From positions 224,674 through 288,673 of the forward strand of contig NZ_JAHTKI010000009.1 in NCBI RefSeq assembly GCF_019145475.1: DNA of 64,000 nucleotides. The letters are read 5' to 3'. The translations under genes and the position numbers were made by a program. Of the stretch, positions 39,807 to 48,192 are shown in pieces; the stretch's first letter is position 1; each line of letters begins with the position of its first letter. Source of the DNA: Pseudomonas botevensis (GTDB lineage Bacteria; Pseudomonadota; Gammaproteobacteria; Pseudomonadales; Pseudomonadaceae). The notes under the pieces are model-generated. The model was not told the DNA's origin and did not search any database. It worked only from the letters and a program-made list of their open reading frames with translations.

Positions 39807-41360
39807 ATGTCAGTTTCCGCCCCGAACGCTGTCCTCTCGGTCAGCGGTATCGGCAAGACTTATGCGCAGCCAGTGCTTGCAGGCATCGATCTGACGCTGA
39901 TGCGCGGTGAAGTGCTGGCGCTGACCGGTGAGAATGGCGCGGGTAAAAGCACCCTGTCGAAAATCATCGGCGGCCTGGTGACGCCCACCACGGGCCAGAT
40001 GCAATTCCAGGGCAAGGACTATCGCCCGGGCAGTCGCACCCAGGCCGAAGAGCTCGGCGTGCGCATGGTCATGCAGGAACTCAATCTGTTGCCGACCCTG
40101 TCGGTGGCGGAAAACCTGTTTCTCGACAATTTGCCAAGCAATGGCGGCTGGATCAGTCGCAAGCAACTGCGCAAGGCTGCCATCGAGGCGATGGCTCAGG
40201 TCGGGCTGGATGCCATCGACCCGGATACCCTGGTCGGCGAGTTGGGCATCGGTCATCAGCAAATGGTCGAAATCGCCCGCAACCTGATCGGCGATTGCCA
40301 TGTGCTGATCCTCGACGAACCCACCGCGATGCTCACGGCTCGCGAAGTGGAAATGCTGTTCGAGCAGATCACCCGGTTGCAGGCGCGTGGCGTGGCGATC
40401 ATCTACATCTCCCACCGTCTCGAAGAGCTGGCGCGAGTCGCCCAGCGGATTGCCGTGCTGCGTGACGGCAATCTGGTTTGCGTCGAGCCGATGGCCAATT
40501 ACAACAGCGAACAACTGGTGACCCTGATGGTCGGGCGCGAGTTGGGCGAGCACATCGACATGGGGCCGCGCAAGATCGGTGCTCCGGCCCTGACGGTCAA
40601 CGGGTTGAGCCGTTCCGATAAAGTGCGAGACGTCTCTTTCGAAGTCCGTGCCGGTGAAATATTCGGTATTTCCGGACTGATCGGCGCGGGGCGCACCGAG
40701 CTGCTGCGCTTGATCTTCGGTGCGGATGTCGCCGACGGCGGCACGGTGGCGCTCGGCTCGCCGGCTCGGGTGGTGAGCATTCGCTCGCCGGTCGATGCGG
40801 TGCGCAACGGTATTGCGTTGATTACCGAAGACCGCAAGGGTGAAGGCCTGCTGCTCAGTCAGTCGATCAGCGCCAACATCGCCTTGGGCAACATGCCGGA
40901 AATTTCCAGCGGTGGTTTCGTCAACAGCGGCGACGAGATTGCGCTCGCGCAGCGGCAGATTGATGCCATGCGCATCCGCAGTTCGAGTCCGACTCAACTG
41001 GTTTCCGAGCTGTCGGGCGGTAACCAGCAGAAGGTCGTGATCGGTCGCTGGCTGGAGCGTGATTGTTCGGTGCTGCTGTTCGATGAGCCGACCCGTGGTA
41101 TCGATGTCGGTGCCAAATTCGATATCTATGCCTTGCTGGGCGAACTGACCCGGCAGGGGAAAGCCCTGGTGGTGGTCTCCAGCGACTTGCGCGAGCTGAT
41201 GCTGATCTGCGACCGGATCGGAGTGCTGTCGGCGGGAAGGCTGATCGACACCTTCGAGCGTGACACCTGGACCCAGGATGATTTGCTTGCCGCCGCGTTC
41301 GCCGGCTACCAAAAACGTGATGCGTTGCTCAACGAAGCAGCGCCTAGGGATCTCCCATGA
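39807..41360 (+). CDS. rbsA: Ribose ABC transporter, duplicated ATPase
   Basis: 517 residues with two ABC domains. The first has Walker A GENGAGKST (about 43), signature LGIGHQQMVEIARNL and Walker B VLILDEPTAML. The second has a degenerate Walker A (GLIGAGRTE) with an intact signature LSGGNQQKVVIGRWL and Walker B VLLFDEPTRGIDVG, as usual in sugar importers of this class. rbsC overlaps by four bases. Confidence 0.96.
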   Translation: MSVSAPNAVLSVSGIGKTYAQPVLAGIDLTLMRGEVLALTGENGAGKSTLSKIIGGLVTPTTGQMQFQGKDYRPGSRTQAEELGVRMVMQELNLLPTLSVAENLFLDNLPSNGGWISRKQLRKAAIEAMAQVGLDAIDPDTLVGELGIGHQQMVEIARNLIGDCHVLILDEPTAMLTAREVEMLFEQITRLQARGVAIIYISHRLEELARVAQRIAVLRDGNLVCVEPMANYNSEQLVTLMVGRELGEHIDMGPRKIGAPALTVNGLSRSDKVRDVSFEVRAGEIFGISGLIGAGRTELLRLIFGADVADGGTVALGSPARVVSIRSPVDAVRNGIALITEDRKGEGLLLSQSISANIALGNMPEISSGGFVNSGDEIALAQRQIDAMRIRSSSPTQLVSELSGGNQQKVVIGRWLERDCSVLLFDEPTRGIDVGAKFDIYALLGELTRQGKALVVVSSDLRELMLICDRIGVLSAGRLIDTFERDTWTQDDLLAAAFAGYQKRDALLNEAAPRDLP

Positions 41361-42334
41361 AAACTGCAACTTCCGCCGGCAAACGTAGTGGCAACTTTTA
41401 CGGCATGGGCACCTATCTGGGCCTGGCCGGAGCCTTGCTGGCGATGGTCGCGCTGTTCTCGGTGATGAGCAGCCATTTTCTGTCCTATAACACCTTCAGT
41501 ACCCTGGCCAACCAGATTCCCGATCTGATGGTGCTGGCCGTGGGCATGACCTTCGTGCTGATCATCGGTGGTATCGACCTGTCGGTTGGCTCGGTGCTGG
41601 CGCTCGCCGCTTCGACGGTCAGCGTGGCGATTCTCGGCTGGGGCTGGAGCGTGCTGCCAGCGGCATTGCTGGGGATGGCAGTGGCTGCCCTGGCAGGTAC
41701 TGTCACCGGTTCGATCACGGTTGCCTGGCGTATTCCGTCGTTCATCGTGTCCCTCGGTGTGCTGGAAATGGCGCGCGGTCTGGCGTATCAGATGACGGGG
41801 TCGCGTACCGCCTATATCGGTGATTCGTTCGCCTGGTTGTCGAACCCGATCGCCTTCGGCATTTCGCCGTCGTTCATCATCGCCTTGCTGGTGATTTTCA
41901 TCGCTCAAGCGGTATTGACCCGGACGGTGTTCGGTCGCTATCTGATCGGTATCGGCACCAACGAAGAAGCGGTACGCCTGGCGGGGATCAATCCCAAGCC
42001 CTACAAAATTCTGGTCTTCAGCCTGATGGGCTTGCTGGCGGGGATTGCGGCGCTGTTTCAGATTTCCCGTCTGGAAGCCGCCGATCCGAATGCCGGCTCC
42101 GGTCTGGAGCTGCAAGTGATTGCGGCAGTGGTGATCGGTGGCACCAGCCTGATGGGCGGGCGTGGGTCGGTAATCAGTACCTTCTTCGGGGTGCTGATCA
42201 TCTCCGTGCTGGCGGCCGGTCTGGCGCAGATTGGCGCGACCGAGCCAACCAAGCGCATCATCACGGGAGCGGTGATTGTCATCGCGGTGGTGCTGGATAC
42301 GTATCGTAGTCAACGCGCAAGCCGACGGGGCTGA
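41357..42334 (+). CDS. rbsC: Ribose ABC transporter, permease
   Basis: 325 residues with about eight to ten membrane helices. The BPD_transp_2 motif GGIDLSVGSVLALAA (about 63-77) and the C-terminal GGTSLMGGRGSVISTFFGVL are those of RbsC. It overlaps rbsA by ATGA and stops three bases before rbsR. Confidence 0.96.
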   Translation: MKTATSAGKRSGNFYGMGTYLGLAGALLAMVALFSVMSSHFLSYNTFSTLANQIPDLMVLAVGMTFVLIIGGIDLSVGSVLALAASTVSVAILGWGWSVLPAALLGMAVAALAGTVTGSITVAWRIPSFIVSLGVLEMARGLAYQMTGSRTAYIGDSFAWLSNPIAFGISPSFIIALLVIFIAQAVLTRTVFGRYLIGIGTNEEAVRLAGINPKPYKILVFSLMGLLAGIAALFQISRLEAADPNAGSGLELQVIAAVVIGGTSLMGGRGSVISTFFGVLIISVLAAGLAQIGATEPTKRIITGAVIVIAVVLDTYRSQRASRRG

Positions 42335-42337
42335 GAC

Positions 42338-43357
42338 ATGGCAACGATCAAAGATGTGGCGGCGCTCGCGGGGATTTCCTACACGACCGTGTCCCATGTG
42401 GTGAACAAGACCCGACCGGTCAGCGCGCAAGTGCGGCTCAAGGTGGAGGCGGCAATCAAGAGTCTCGACTACGTGCCGAGTGCCGTCGCCCGGTCATTGA
42501 AGGCCAAGACCACCGCGACCATCGGGCTGCTGGTGCCCAATAGCCTCAACCCGTACTTCGCCGAGTTGGCGCGGGGTATCGAGGATTACTGCGAGCGTAA
42601 TGGCTATTGCGTGATCCTCTGCAATTCCGATGACAACCCGGAAAAGCAGCGCAGCTATCTGCGAGTGCTGCTGGAGAAGCGTATCGACGGCTTGATCGTC
42701 GCATCGGCGGGTGGCGACAGTGGTCTGGCGGAAGGCCTGGCCGGTGTGAAAACGCCAATGGTGATCGTCGACCGTGGGCTGGAAGGTGTCGATGCGGATC
42801 TGGTGCGCATCGATCACGAATACGGTGCTTATCTTGCTACCCGGCATCTGCTGGAGCTGGGGCATCGCGATATCGCCACCATTGGTGGTCCGGCCAGTAC
42901 CAGCGTGGCGCAAATGCGTCTGGCCGGGTTTCGCCGGGCACTGAAGGAGGCAGGCGTCGAAGTGCCAGCGGCGCGGATGCTGGAAAGCGACTTTACCAGT
43001 ACCGGTGGCTACAACGCGGCGTCGCTGTTGCTTGAGAACAATCCGCCAAGCGCGATTTTTGCCGGTAACGACATGATCGGCATCGGTGTGCTGCGTGCGG
43101 CCGCCGAGCGCAATGTGCGCGTTCCTGCCGAGCTGTCGGTGATCGGCTTCGACGATATCCAGATGAGCCGTTATGTGTACCCGGCGCTGACCACCGTGGG
43201 CCAGTCGATCCTGCAACTGGGCGAGATGGCTGCGGAAGTCTTGCTGAAAAGGATTGCCACGCCGGCCTTGACCACCGATCAGCGGATCGTCACCCCGAGC
43301 ATTGTCTTGCGAGAGTCGACCGCGCCACTGGCGGGTGTGTTTACCGAGTACCGCTGA
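42338..43357 (+). CDS. rbsR: LacI-family repressor of ribose use
   Basis: 339 residues: N-terminal LacI helix-turn-helix (ATIKDVAALAGISYTTVSHV, 2-21, with the hinge helix PSAVARSLKAK) and a periplasmic-binding-like ribose domain. It lies inside the operon it should control, between the transporter and kinase genes, and the 14-bp palindrome at 38687-38700 is its likely operator. As in other pseudomonads, rbsR is fourth, not last. Confidence 0.94.
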   Translation: MATIKDVAALAGISYTTVSHVVNKTRPVSAQVRLKVEAAIKSLDYVPSAVARSLKAKTTATIGLLVPNSLNPYFAELARGIEDYCERNGYCVILCNSDDNPEKQRSYLRVLLEKRIDGLIVASAGGDSGLAEGLAGVKTPMVIVDRGLEGVDADLVRIDHEYGAYLATRHLLELGHRDIATIGGPASTSVAQMRLAGFRRALKEAGVEVPAARMLESDFTSTGGYNAASLLLENNPPSAIFAGNDMIGIGVLRAAAERNVRVPAELSVIGFDDIQMSRYVYPALTTVGQSILQLGEMAAEVLLKRIATPALTTDQRIVTPSIVLRESTAPLAGVFTEYR

Positions 43358-43381
43358 AACCGAATTTATGAGTAGCGATGT

Positions 43382-44299
43382 ATGCCAGCAAATGTAGTGG
43401 TAATAGGCAGCCTGAACATGGATCTGGTGACCCGTGCGCCTCGTCTGCCAAACGGTGGGGAAACGCTGATCGGTCACTCGTTCGCCACGGTGTCCGGTGG
43501 CAAGGGCGCCAATCAGGCTGTCGCTGCGGCGCGTCTTGGTGCGCAAGTGGCGATGGTGGGTTGTGTCGGCAACGATGCATACGGCGTGCAGTTGCGCGAC
43601 GCACTGCTGGCCGAGGGCATCGATTGTCAGGCGGTCACCACTGTCGAGGACTCCAGTGGCGTGGCGCTGATCGTGGTCGACGACAACAGTCAGAACGCGA
43701 TCGTGATCGTTGCCGGGGCCAACGGCGCAATGACGCCGGCGGTCATCGATCGCTTCGATGCGGTACTGCAGGCAGCGGACGTGATCATCTGCCAGCTCGA
43801 AATCCCTGATGCCACCGTGGGGTATGCGCTCAAGCGCGGCCGTGAACTGGGCAAGATCATGATCCTCAATCCGGCGCCCGCCAGTCGCCCGCTGCCTGCG
43901 GATTGGTACTCGTCGATCGATTATCTGATTCCCAATGAAAGCGAAGCGGCCGCGTTGAGCGGTTTGCCGGTGGATTCGCTGGCGACGGCAGAGTGCGCTG
44001 CCAGCCATCTGATTGCCATGGGTGCCGGCAAGGTGATCATCACCCTGGGGGCACAGGGCTCGCTGTTCGCCAATGGCACCGGTTTCGAACATTGTCAGGC
44101 ACCGACCGTGAAGGCTGTCGATACCACGGCGGCCGGAGACACCTTCGTGGGTGGTTTTGCTGCGGCGCTGGCCTCCGGGAAGGCCGAGTCCGAAGCCATT
44201 CGTTTCGGACAGGTCGCTGCGGCATTGTCCGTCACCCGGGCCGGTGCCCAGCCGTCCATTCCTGTTTTGTCCGACGTACAGGGTTTCAAATCCGCATGA
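43382..44299 (+). CDS. rbsK: Ribokinase
   Basis: 305 residues, PfkB family. It phosphorylates ribose to ribose 5-phosphate. It has [15 protein letters not shown], signature 1 in [16 protein letters not shown] (about 40-55) and the catalytic Asp in [18 protein letters not shown] (about 245-262). rbsD overlaps its stop (ATGA). Confidence 0.97.
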   Translation: MPANVVVIGSLNMDLVTRAPRLPNGGETLIGHSFATVSGGKGANQAVAAARLGAQVAMVGCVGNDAYGVQLRDALLAEGIDCQAVTTVEDSSGVALIVVDDNSQNAIVIVAGANGAMTPAVIDRFDAVLQAADVIICQLEIPDATVGYALKRGRELGKIMILNPAPASRPLPADWYSSIDYLIPNESEAAALSGLPVDSLATAECAASHLIAMGAGKVIITLGAQGSLFANGTGFEHCQAPTVKAVDTTAAGDTFVGGFAAALASGKAESEAIRFGQVAAALSVTRAGAQPSIPVLSDVQGFKSA

Positions 44300-44700
44300 A
44301 AAAGACTCCTTTGCTCAACGTCGCGCTGTCGCGGCTTATCGCATCCCTCGGGCATGGCGACATGGTGGTGATCGGCGACGCCGGCCTGCCGGTGCCTCCA
44401 GGTGTCGAATTGATCGACCTGGCACTCACTCACGGAATTCCGGATTTCGTCAGTACCCTCAAGGTTGTGCTCAGCGAGATGCAGGTGGAAAGCCATGCGC
44501 TGGCCAAGGAAATCCTCGATAAGCAACCGACAGCACTGACAGCGCTGGATGCGTTGAACGATGAGGGGGCAATCGGGCGGCGTGATCTGCTCAGTCATGA
44601 GCAATTCAAGGTTCTCAGCCGGCAGGCGCGAGCGATAGTTCGTACAGGCGAATGTCAGCCGTACTGCAACATCGTTCTGGTAGCCGGGGTAACGTTTTAA
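44296..44700 (+). CDS. rbsD: D-ribose pyranase
   Basis: 134 residues. It converts beta-ribopyranose to the furanose that ribokinase uses. The catalytic His is in [18 protein letters not shown] (about residue 20), and the C-terminus [17 protein letters not shown] is typical. The start overlaps the end of rbsK, so the two are coupled. Confidence 0.97.
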   Translation: MKKTPLLNVALSRLIASLGHGDMVVIGDAGLPVPPGVELIDLALTHGIPDFVSTLKVVLSEMQVESHALAKEILDKQPTALTALDALNDEGAIGRRDLLSHEQFKVLSRQARAIVRTGECQPYCNIVLVAGVTF

Positions 44701-44743
44701 CGGGGGCATCGACCCTATTTTTCACCAGCACAAGGAATGCGCC

Positions 44744-45772
44744 ATGCACCGCTATGCTCAGAAAATGCACCAACTGATCCGGAGTCTGCTGCTTTTGTCA
44801 TTGATAACCGCAACTGGCGCCCAGGCGGCAGAGAAGATCGACCTGATCATCGATACCGACCCGGGCGCCGATGATGTAGTTGCACTGCTGTTTGCTCTCG
44901 CTTCGCCTGAAGAGTTGAATATTCGGGCGTTGACCACCGTGGCCGGTAATGTGCGCCTCGACAAGACGTCGCGCAACGCGCGTCTGGCGCGCGAGTGGGC
45001 AGGGCGCGAGGACGTGCCGGTCTACGCTGGCGCTCCAAAACCGCTGATGCGCACGCCGATCTACGCCGAGAACATCCATGGCAAGGAAGGCCTGTCGGGT
45101 GTCACGGTGCATGAGCCGAAAAAAGGCCTGGCACAGGGCAATGCGGTCAACTACCTGATCGATACGCTCAAGAGCGCCAAGCCGCACAGCATCACCATCG
45201 CCATGCTCGGGCCGCAGACCAACCTGGCGCTGGCGCTGATCCAGGAGCCGGAAATCGTCCAGGGCATCAAGGAAGTAGTGGTCATGGGCGGGGCGCACTT
45301 CAATGGGGGCAACATCACTCCGGTGGCTGAGTTCAACCTGTATGCCGACCCTCAGGCGGCCGAAGTGGTGCTCAAGAGTGGCGTCAAGATGACGTATCTG
45401 CCGCTGGACGTGACCCACAAGATCCTCACCAGCGATGCGCGCCTGAAGCAGATCGCGGCGCTTAACAACAATGCGAGCAAGATTGTCGGCGACATCCTCA
45501 ATGAGTACATCAAAGGGGACATGGAGCACTACGGCATTCCGGGCGGCCCGGTACATGACGCCACGGTCGTGGCCTATCTGCTCAAGCCTGAGCTGTTCAC
45601 CGGTCGTTCGGTGAATGTGGTGGTGGATAGCCGCGAAGGTCCGACTTTCGGTCAAACCATTGTCGACTGGTATGACGGCCTCAAGGCGCCGAAGAATGCC
45701 TTTTGGGTGGAAAACGGCGATGCCCAGGGATTCTTCGATCTGCTGACCGAGCGCCTGAAACGCTTGAAGTAA
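44744..45772 (+). CDS. Exported inosine/uridine-preferring nucleoside hydrolase
   Basis: 342 residues with a hydrophobic N-terminus (about 10-28, ending GAQA) that looks like a Sec signal, so it probably acts in the periplasm. The calcium-binding DTDPGADDVVALLFAL is at about 37-52; VVVMGGAHFNGGN, AEFNLYADPQAA and HDATVVAYLL complete the active site. It would release ribose from nucleosides outside the cytoplasm, matching its place 43 bases after rbsD. Confidence 0.93.
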   Translation: MHRYAQKMHQLIRSLLLLSLITATGAQAAEKIDLIIDTDPGADDVVALLFALASPEELNIRALTTVAGNVRLDKTSRNARLAREWAGREDVPVYAGAPKPLMRTPIYAENIHGKEGLSGVTVHEPKKGLAQGNAVNYLIDTLKSAKPHSITIAMLGPQTNLALALIQEPEIVQGIKEVVVMGGAHFNGGNITPVAEFNLYADPQAAEVVLKSGVKMTYLPLDVTHKILTSDARLKQIAALNNNASKIVGDILNEYIKGDMEHYGIPGGPVHDATVVAYLLKPELFTGRSVNVVVDSREGPTFGQTIVDWYDGLKAPKNAFWVENGDAQGFFDLLTERLKRLK

Positions 45773-45777
45773 GCTAC

Positions 45778-45806
45778 AAACCCGCAGGTTTCAGCCTGCG
45801 GGTTCT
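45778..45806. terminator. Terminator of the ribose operon
   Basis: AACCCGCAGG and CCTGCGGGTT form a 10-bp stem around TTTCAG, with T-rich flanks; the gene on the other strand ends at 45808. Confidence 0.82.
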
Positions 45807-45807
45807 C

Positions 45808-46020
45808 TCACTCCCGCTCGATATCCGAGGCGCCGGTGTAGTCGCCCGGATACTTCTCGAACACCTGCGCGATGAATGATTGCGCGCCTTGTGTGCCGAG
45901 CGTCCTGACCAGCAGATCAATGCTGATCAACGCCAATTCTTCCGGGCTGCCCGGGCTGTATGAGCTATGTCCCTGTGGCCAGACAGCCTTGATATCGGCG
46001 GTAATGCTTACGGTGCTCAT
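45808..46020 (-). CDS. Hypothetical protein (70 aa)
   Basis: 70 residues, acidic, soluble, starting MSTVSITADIKAVWPQGHSS and ending in TGASDIERE. No family recognised. It is convergent with the nucleoside hydrolase and ends at its terminator; the ribosome binding site is weak, though the frame has good Pseudomonas codon use. Confidence 0.6.
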   Translation of the reverse strand: MSTVSITADIKAVWPQGHSSYSPGSPEELALISIDLLVRTLGTQGAQSFIAQVFEKYPGDYTGASDIERE

Positions 46021-46151
46021 GATGGGGCTCGAGGATCGGAAATTCGGAATCCTGAGTTAACCACTTTGTCGGTCATTTGACACTGCGACTTAGGCATGAA
46101 TGCAACGCTATGCGACACTTGGTCTTTTCCGGCTTGATCCAGGACTGACTT

Positions 46152-46457
46152 GTGCAGATTGATTTGAACTCTCCCGATGGCCTGACGCTTGAAAGCGTGC
46201 GTCAACTGCTGGCGTCGGCCAGTGACGACATGCACACCCAGTTACGTGTGACGAAGGCGGGGATTGCCTATATTTCTTCCGGTGTCACGGGTGGCCAGGA
46301 CATTGACGGTCTGCTGTTTCGCCTGGAAACCTGGGCCAAGGGCTCGGGGTATGTGGGAAATGTCGCGGCCAGCGATGAAGTCTGGGTCATGCAGATTTTC
46401 AATGCGCTCAAGGAAAACTGGCCCAATCCGCTGTATGACTACATCGATGTCTACTGA
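46152..46457 (+). CDS. Hypothetical protein (101 aa)
   Basis: 101 residues, acidic and soluble, starting with GTG at 46152 (QIDLNSPDGLTLESVRQLL), with AGGA about 9 bases upstream. It has no signal or membrane part and ends PNPLYDYIDVY. I do not recognise the family. Confidence 0.7.
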   Translation: MQIDLNSPDGLTLESVRQLLASASDDMHTQLRVTKAGIAYISSGVTGGQDIDGLLFRLETWAKGSGYVGNVAASDEVWVMQIFNALKENWPNPLYDYIDVY

Positions 46458-46619
46458 GCATTAATATTCAGTGACGATTCTGTGGTGAGGCATCGGACGT
46501 AGCTCAGGCAAACTCGGCGTTTTTCCGATCGTGGGGCAGGGGGCTGCGCCTGTCGTGAAACCAAACGCCGGATTGGCGGTCGCACGATCTCAGCTTAACT
46601 ATTGAAAGAAGGAGGCTTC

Positions 46620-46937
46620 ATGCCTTGGAAGCTCGCGTCACTGGGTACTGTTATGGCTATGGCCATGTTGGCTGGCTGCAATACAACATCCAGCGAACCG
46701 GCCAGCGCTCCTGTGGCGACCGAATCCGGTCATAGCCGCTGTGAGGCTCAGGCAGCAGAGTTCACCATCGGTAAAAAGGCGTCACCGGAGCTGCTGGAGC
46801 AGGCACGTTCCCGTGCCGGTGCGCAAAACGCCCGATTCCTCAAGCCCAACGACATGATTACCCTGGAATACCGCTCTGATCGGCTGAATCTGAACACCGA
46901 TAACAATCTGGTCGTCACCCGCGTCAACTGCGGCTGA
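46620..46937 (+). CDS. I78-family peptidase inhibitor lipoprotein
   Basis: 105 residues. A lipoprotein signal ends MAMLAGC (lipidated Cys about 19). Residues about 40-105 fit the I78 inhibitor family: a Cys (SRCEAQAAEFTIGKKAS), RAGAQNARFLKPND, and the C-terminal RLNLNTDNNLVVTRVNCG, with two Cys likely forming a disulfide. It may protect the cell from serine proteases. AAGGAGG precedes the ATG at 46620. Confidence 0.85.
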   Translation: MPWKLASLGTVMAMAMLAGCNTTSSEPASAPVATESGHSRCEAQAAEFTIGKKASPELLEQARSRAGAQNARFLKPNDMITLEYRSDRLNLNTDNNLVVTRVNCG

Positions 46938-46961
46938 TCTGCAAAGCGTTTGATCAGGCAT

Positions 46962-46993
46962 AAAAAACCCCGTCACATGGACGGGGTTTTTTT
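46962..46993. terminator. Bidirectional terminator between the I78 gene and the csp gene
   Basis: AAAACCCCGT and ACGGGGTTTT form a 10-bp stem around CACATGG, with A6 before and T7 after. Confidence 0.92.
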
Positions 46994-47007
46994 AGTGCGC
47001 CGGGAGA

Positions 47008-47220
47008 TTACTCTGGGCGAACTTGTGCAGCTTGCATACCCTTTTGGCCTTTCTCAGCCACGAAGGAAACGGTCTGGCCTTCTTTCAGGCTTTTGAAACC
47101 GTCAGTTTCGATAGCTTTGAAGTGTACGAACAGGTCGTCACCGCCACCTTGAGGAGTGATGAAGCCGAAGCCTTTTTCATCGTTGAACCATTTAACGGTG
47201 CCGGTTTGGCGATTAGACAT
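47008..47220 (-). CDS. Cold-shock-domain RNA-binding protein
   Basis: 70 residues, one cold-shock domain. RNP1 KGFGFI and RNP2 DLFVHF are intact, and the start [15 protein letters not shown] is typical of CapB/CspA proteins. It melts RNA structure. The long gap upstream (to 47512, 292 bases) holds its leader and promoter; no gene is seen there. I cannot tell from sequence if it is cold-inducible. Confidence 0.96.
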   Translation of the reverse strand: MSNRQTGTVKWFNDEKGFGFITPQGGGDDLFVHFKAIETDGFKSLKEGQTVSFVAEKGQKGMQAAQVRPE

Positions 47221-47512
47221 GGTGTATCTCCAAGAAACATATATTTTCAGTAGTACTGTGCTGCTCAGGCCAACTGGGCACACCGGGGTATCATAGTCGA
47301 AATGTTCGCTTTGGTAGCCCCCCGGCGGCACTGTTTGCTTTCATATTGCAGTCATCTCAGTGGCTGAAATGGCTGAAAGCCCCGGTTTCAAAGGCTTTCA
47401 GCCGAGAAAGGAGGGCGTAAAAAAAGCTATAAAAGCTGCGTAAATTATCGGTTTAACAAGCTTTTTCGCGCTTTTCTGACCGCTGGCAGCTCGAAAACCC
47501 TATCGCTTGACC

Positions 47513-47812
47513 TTATTTCTGAACCCGGCAAACCGAGATTTCTTTCAATGCGCGCTGGCCCAGTTCGCCGCTGGGTGGTGTGTTCTTGTCCATCAGTTGG
47601 GCGATTTCCTGGGTCGTGAATTTTTTCTCCAGAACGTCGGCGCCGCAGGTGCAATGTTGCTTGGCCACGGTCGGGTTGACGCTTTGGCTGGCGGCTTTTG
47701 TGCAATCGTTCATGTACTGCTCTTTTACGCCGGCAGGCCACGCAGCGTGCGCGCTCAGTGGCAGCAGCATGGCCAGCGGGGCCGCGAAAGCGAAAAGTCG
47801 GATAAGGCGCAT
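47513..47812 (-). CDS. Hypothetical periplasmic protein (99 aa)
   Basis: 99 residues with a Sec signal peptide (1-23, ending SAHAA). The mature part has four Cys (DCTKAA, HCTCGADVLE and ISVCRVQK), suggesting disulfides. I recognise no named family. It is divergent from the thrS operon. Confidence 0.78.
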   Translation of the reverse strand: MRLIRLFAFAAPLAMLLPLSAHAAWPAGVKEQYMNDCTKAASQSVNPTVAKQHCTCGADVLEKKFTTQEIAQLMDKNTPPSGELGQRALKEISVCRVQK

Positions 47813-48079
47813 ATCTGGAGACTCCTTGGTTGGGTGGTTCGTGGCAATTCTCAGCCCATTTGAGGTTAGACGTACATCTCAAGTTCACCGGATGCCGTGA
47901 ATAGTGCGCAAATCGAGTCAGGCGCGACTCGTTCGCTTTAATGGCCGGCCATCTGTGCTAGCATGCCTGCCTCGGGCGTTTGCAGGCTCCGGTGACCTTC
48001 AGTTCCGGTAGCGGCAGCGTTCGAATACTCTGTTTGAATCCCAGTCACTCTGGTTCGGTTCCCGGTTGGCCGCAAGGCT

Positions 48080-48098
48080 CCTGCCGCTGTAAGGCAGG
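48080..48098 (+). promoter_or_regulatory. thrS leader stem-loop with UGU anticodon-like loop
   Basis: CCTGCC and GGCAGG form a 6-bp stem around the 7-base loop GCTGTAA. Bases in anticodon positions 34-36 are UGU, a threonine anticodon, followed by A37. It lies 95 bases before the thrS start. Confidence 0.55.
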
Positions 48099-48152
48099 CG
48101 TTCGTCATTGAATGGCCTGGACCGGATCTTGTACTGGCTCATCCCAACCCAC

Positions 48153-48173
48153 GTGACCTTTGGTAGGGGTCAC
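48153..48173 (+). promoter_or_regulatory. thrS leader stem-loop with GGU anticodon-like loop (candidate ThrRS operator)
   Basis: Bases 48153-48159 pair with 48167-48173 (six Watson-Crick pairs and one G-U) around the 7-base loop TTGGTAG. Position 33 is U, positions 34-36 are GGU, a threonine anticodon, and 37 is A. It ends ten bases before AGGAGG, so ThrRS bound here would block the ribosome. Confidence 0.7.
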
Positions 48174-48192
48174 CACTAGGAGAGGAGGCGCC

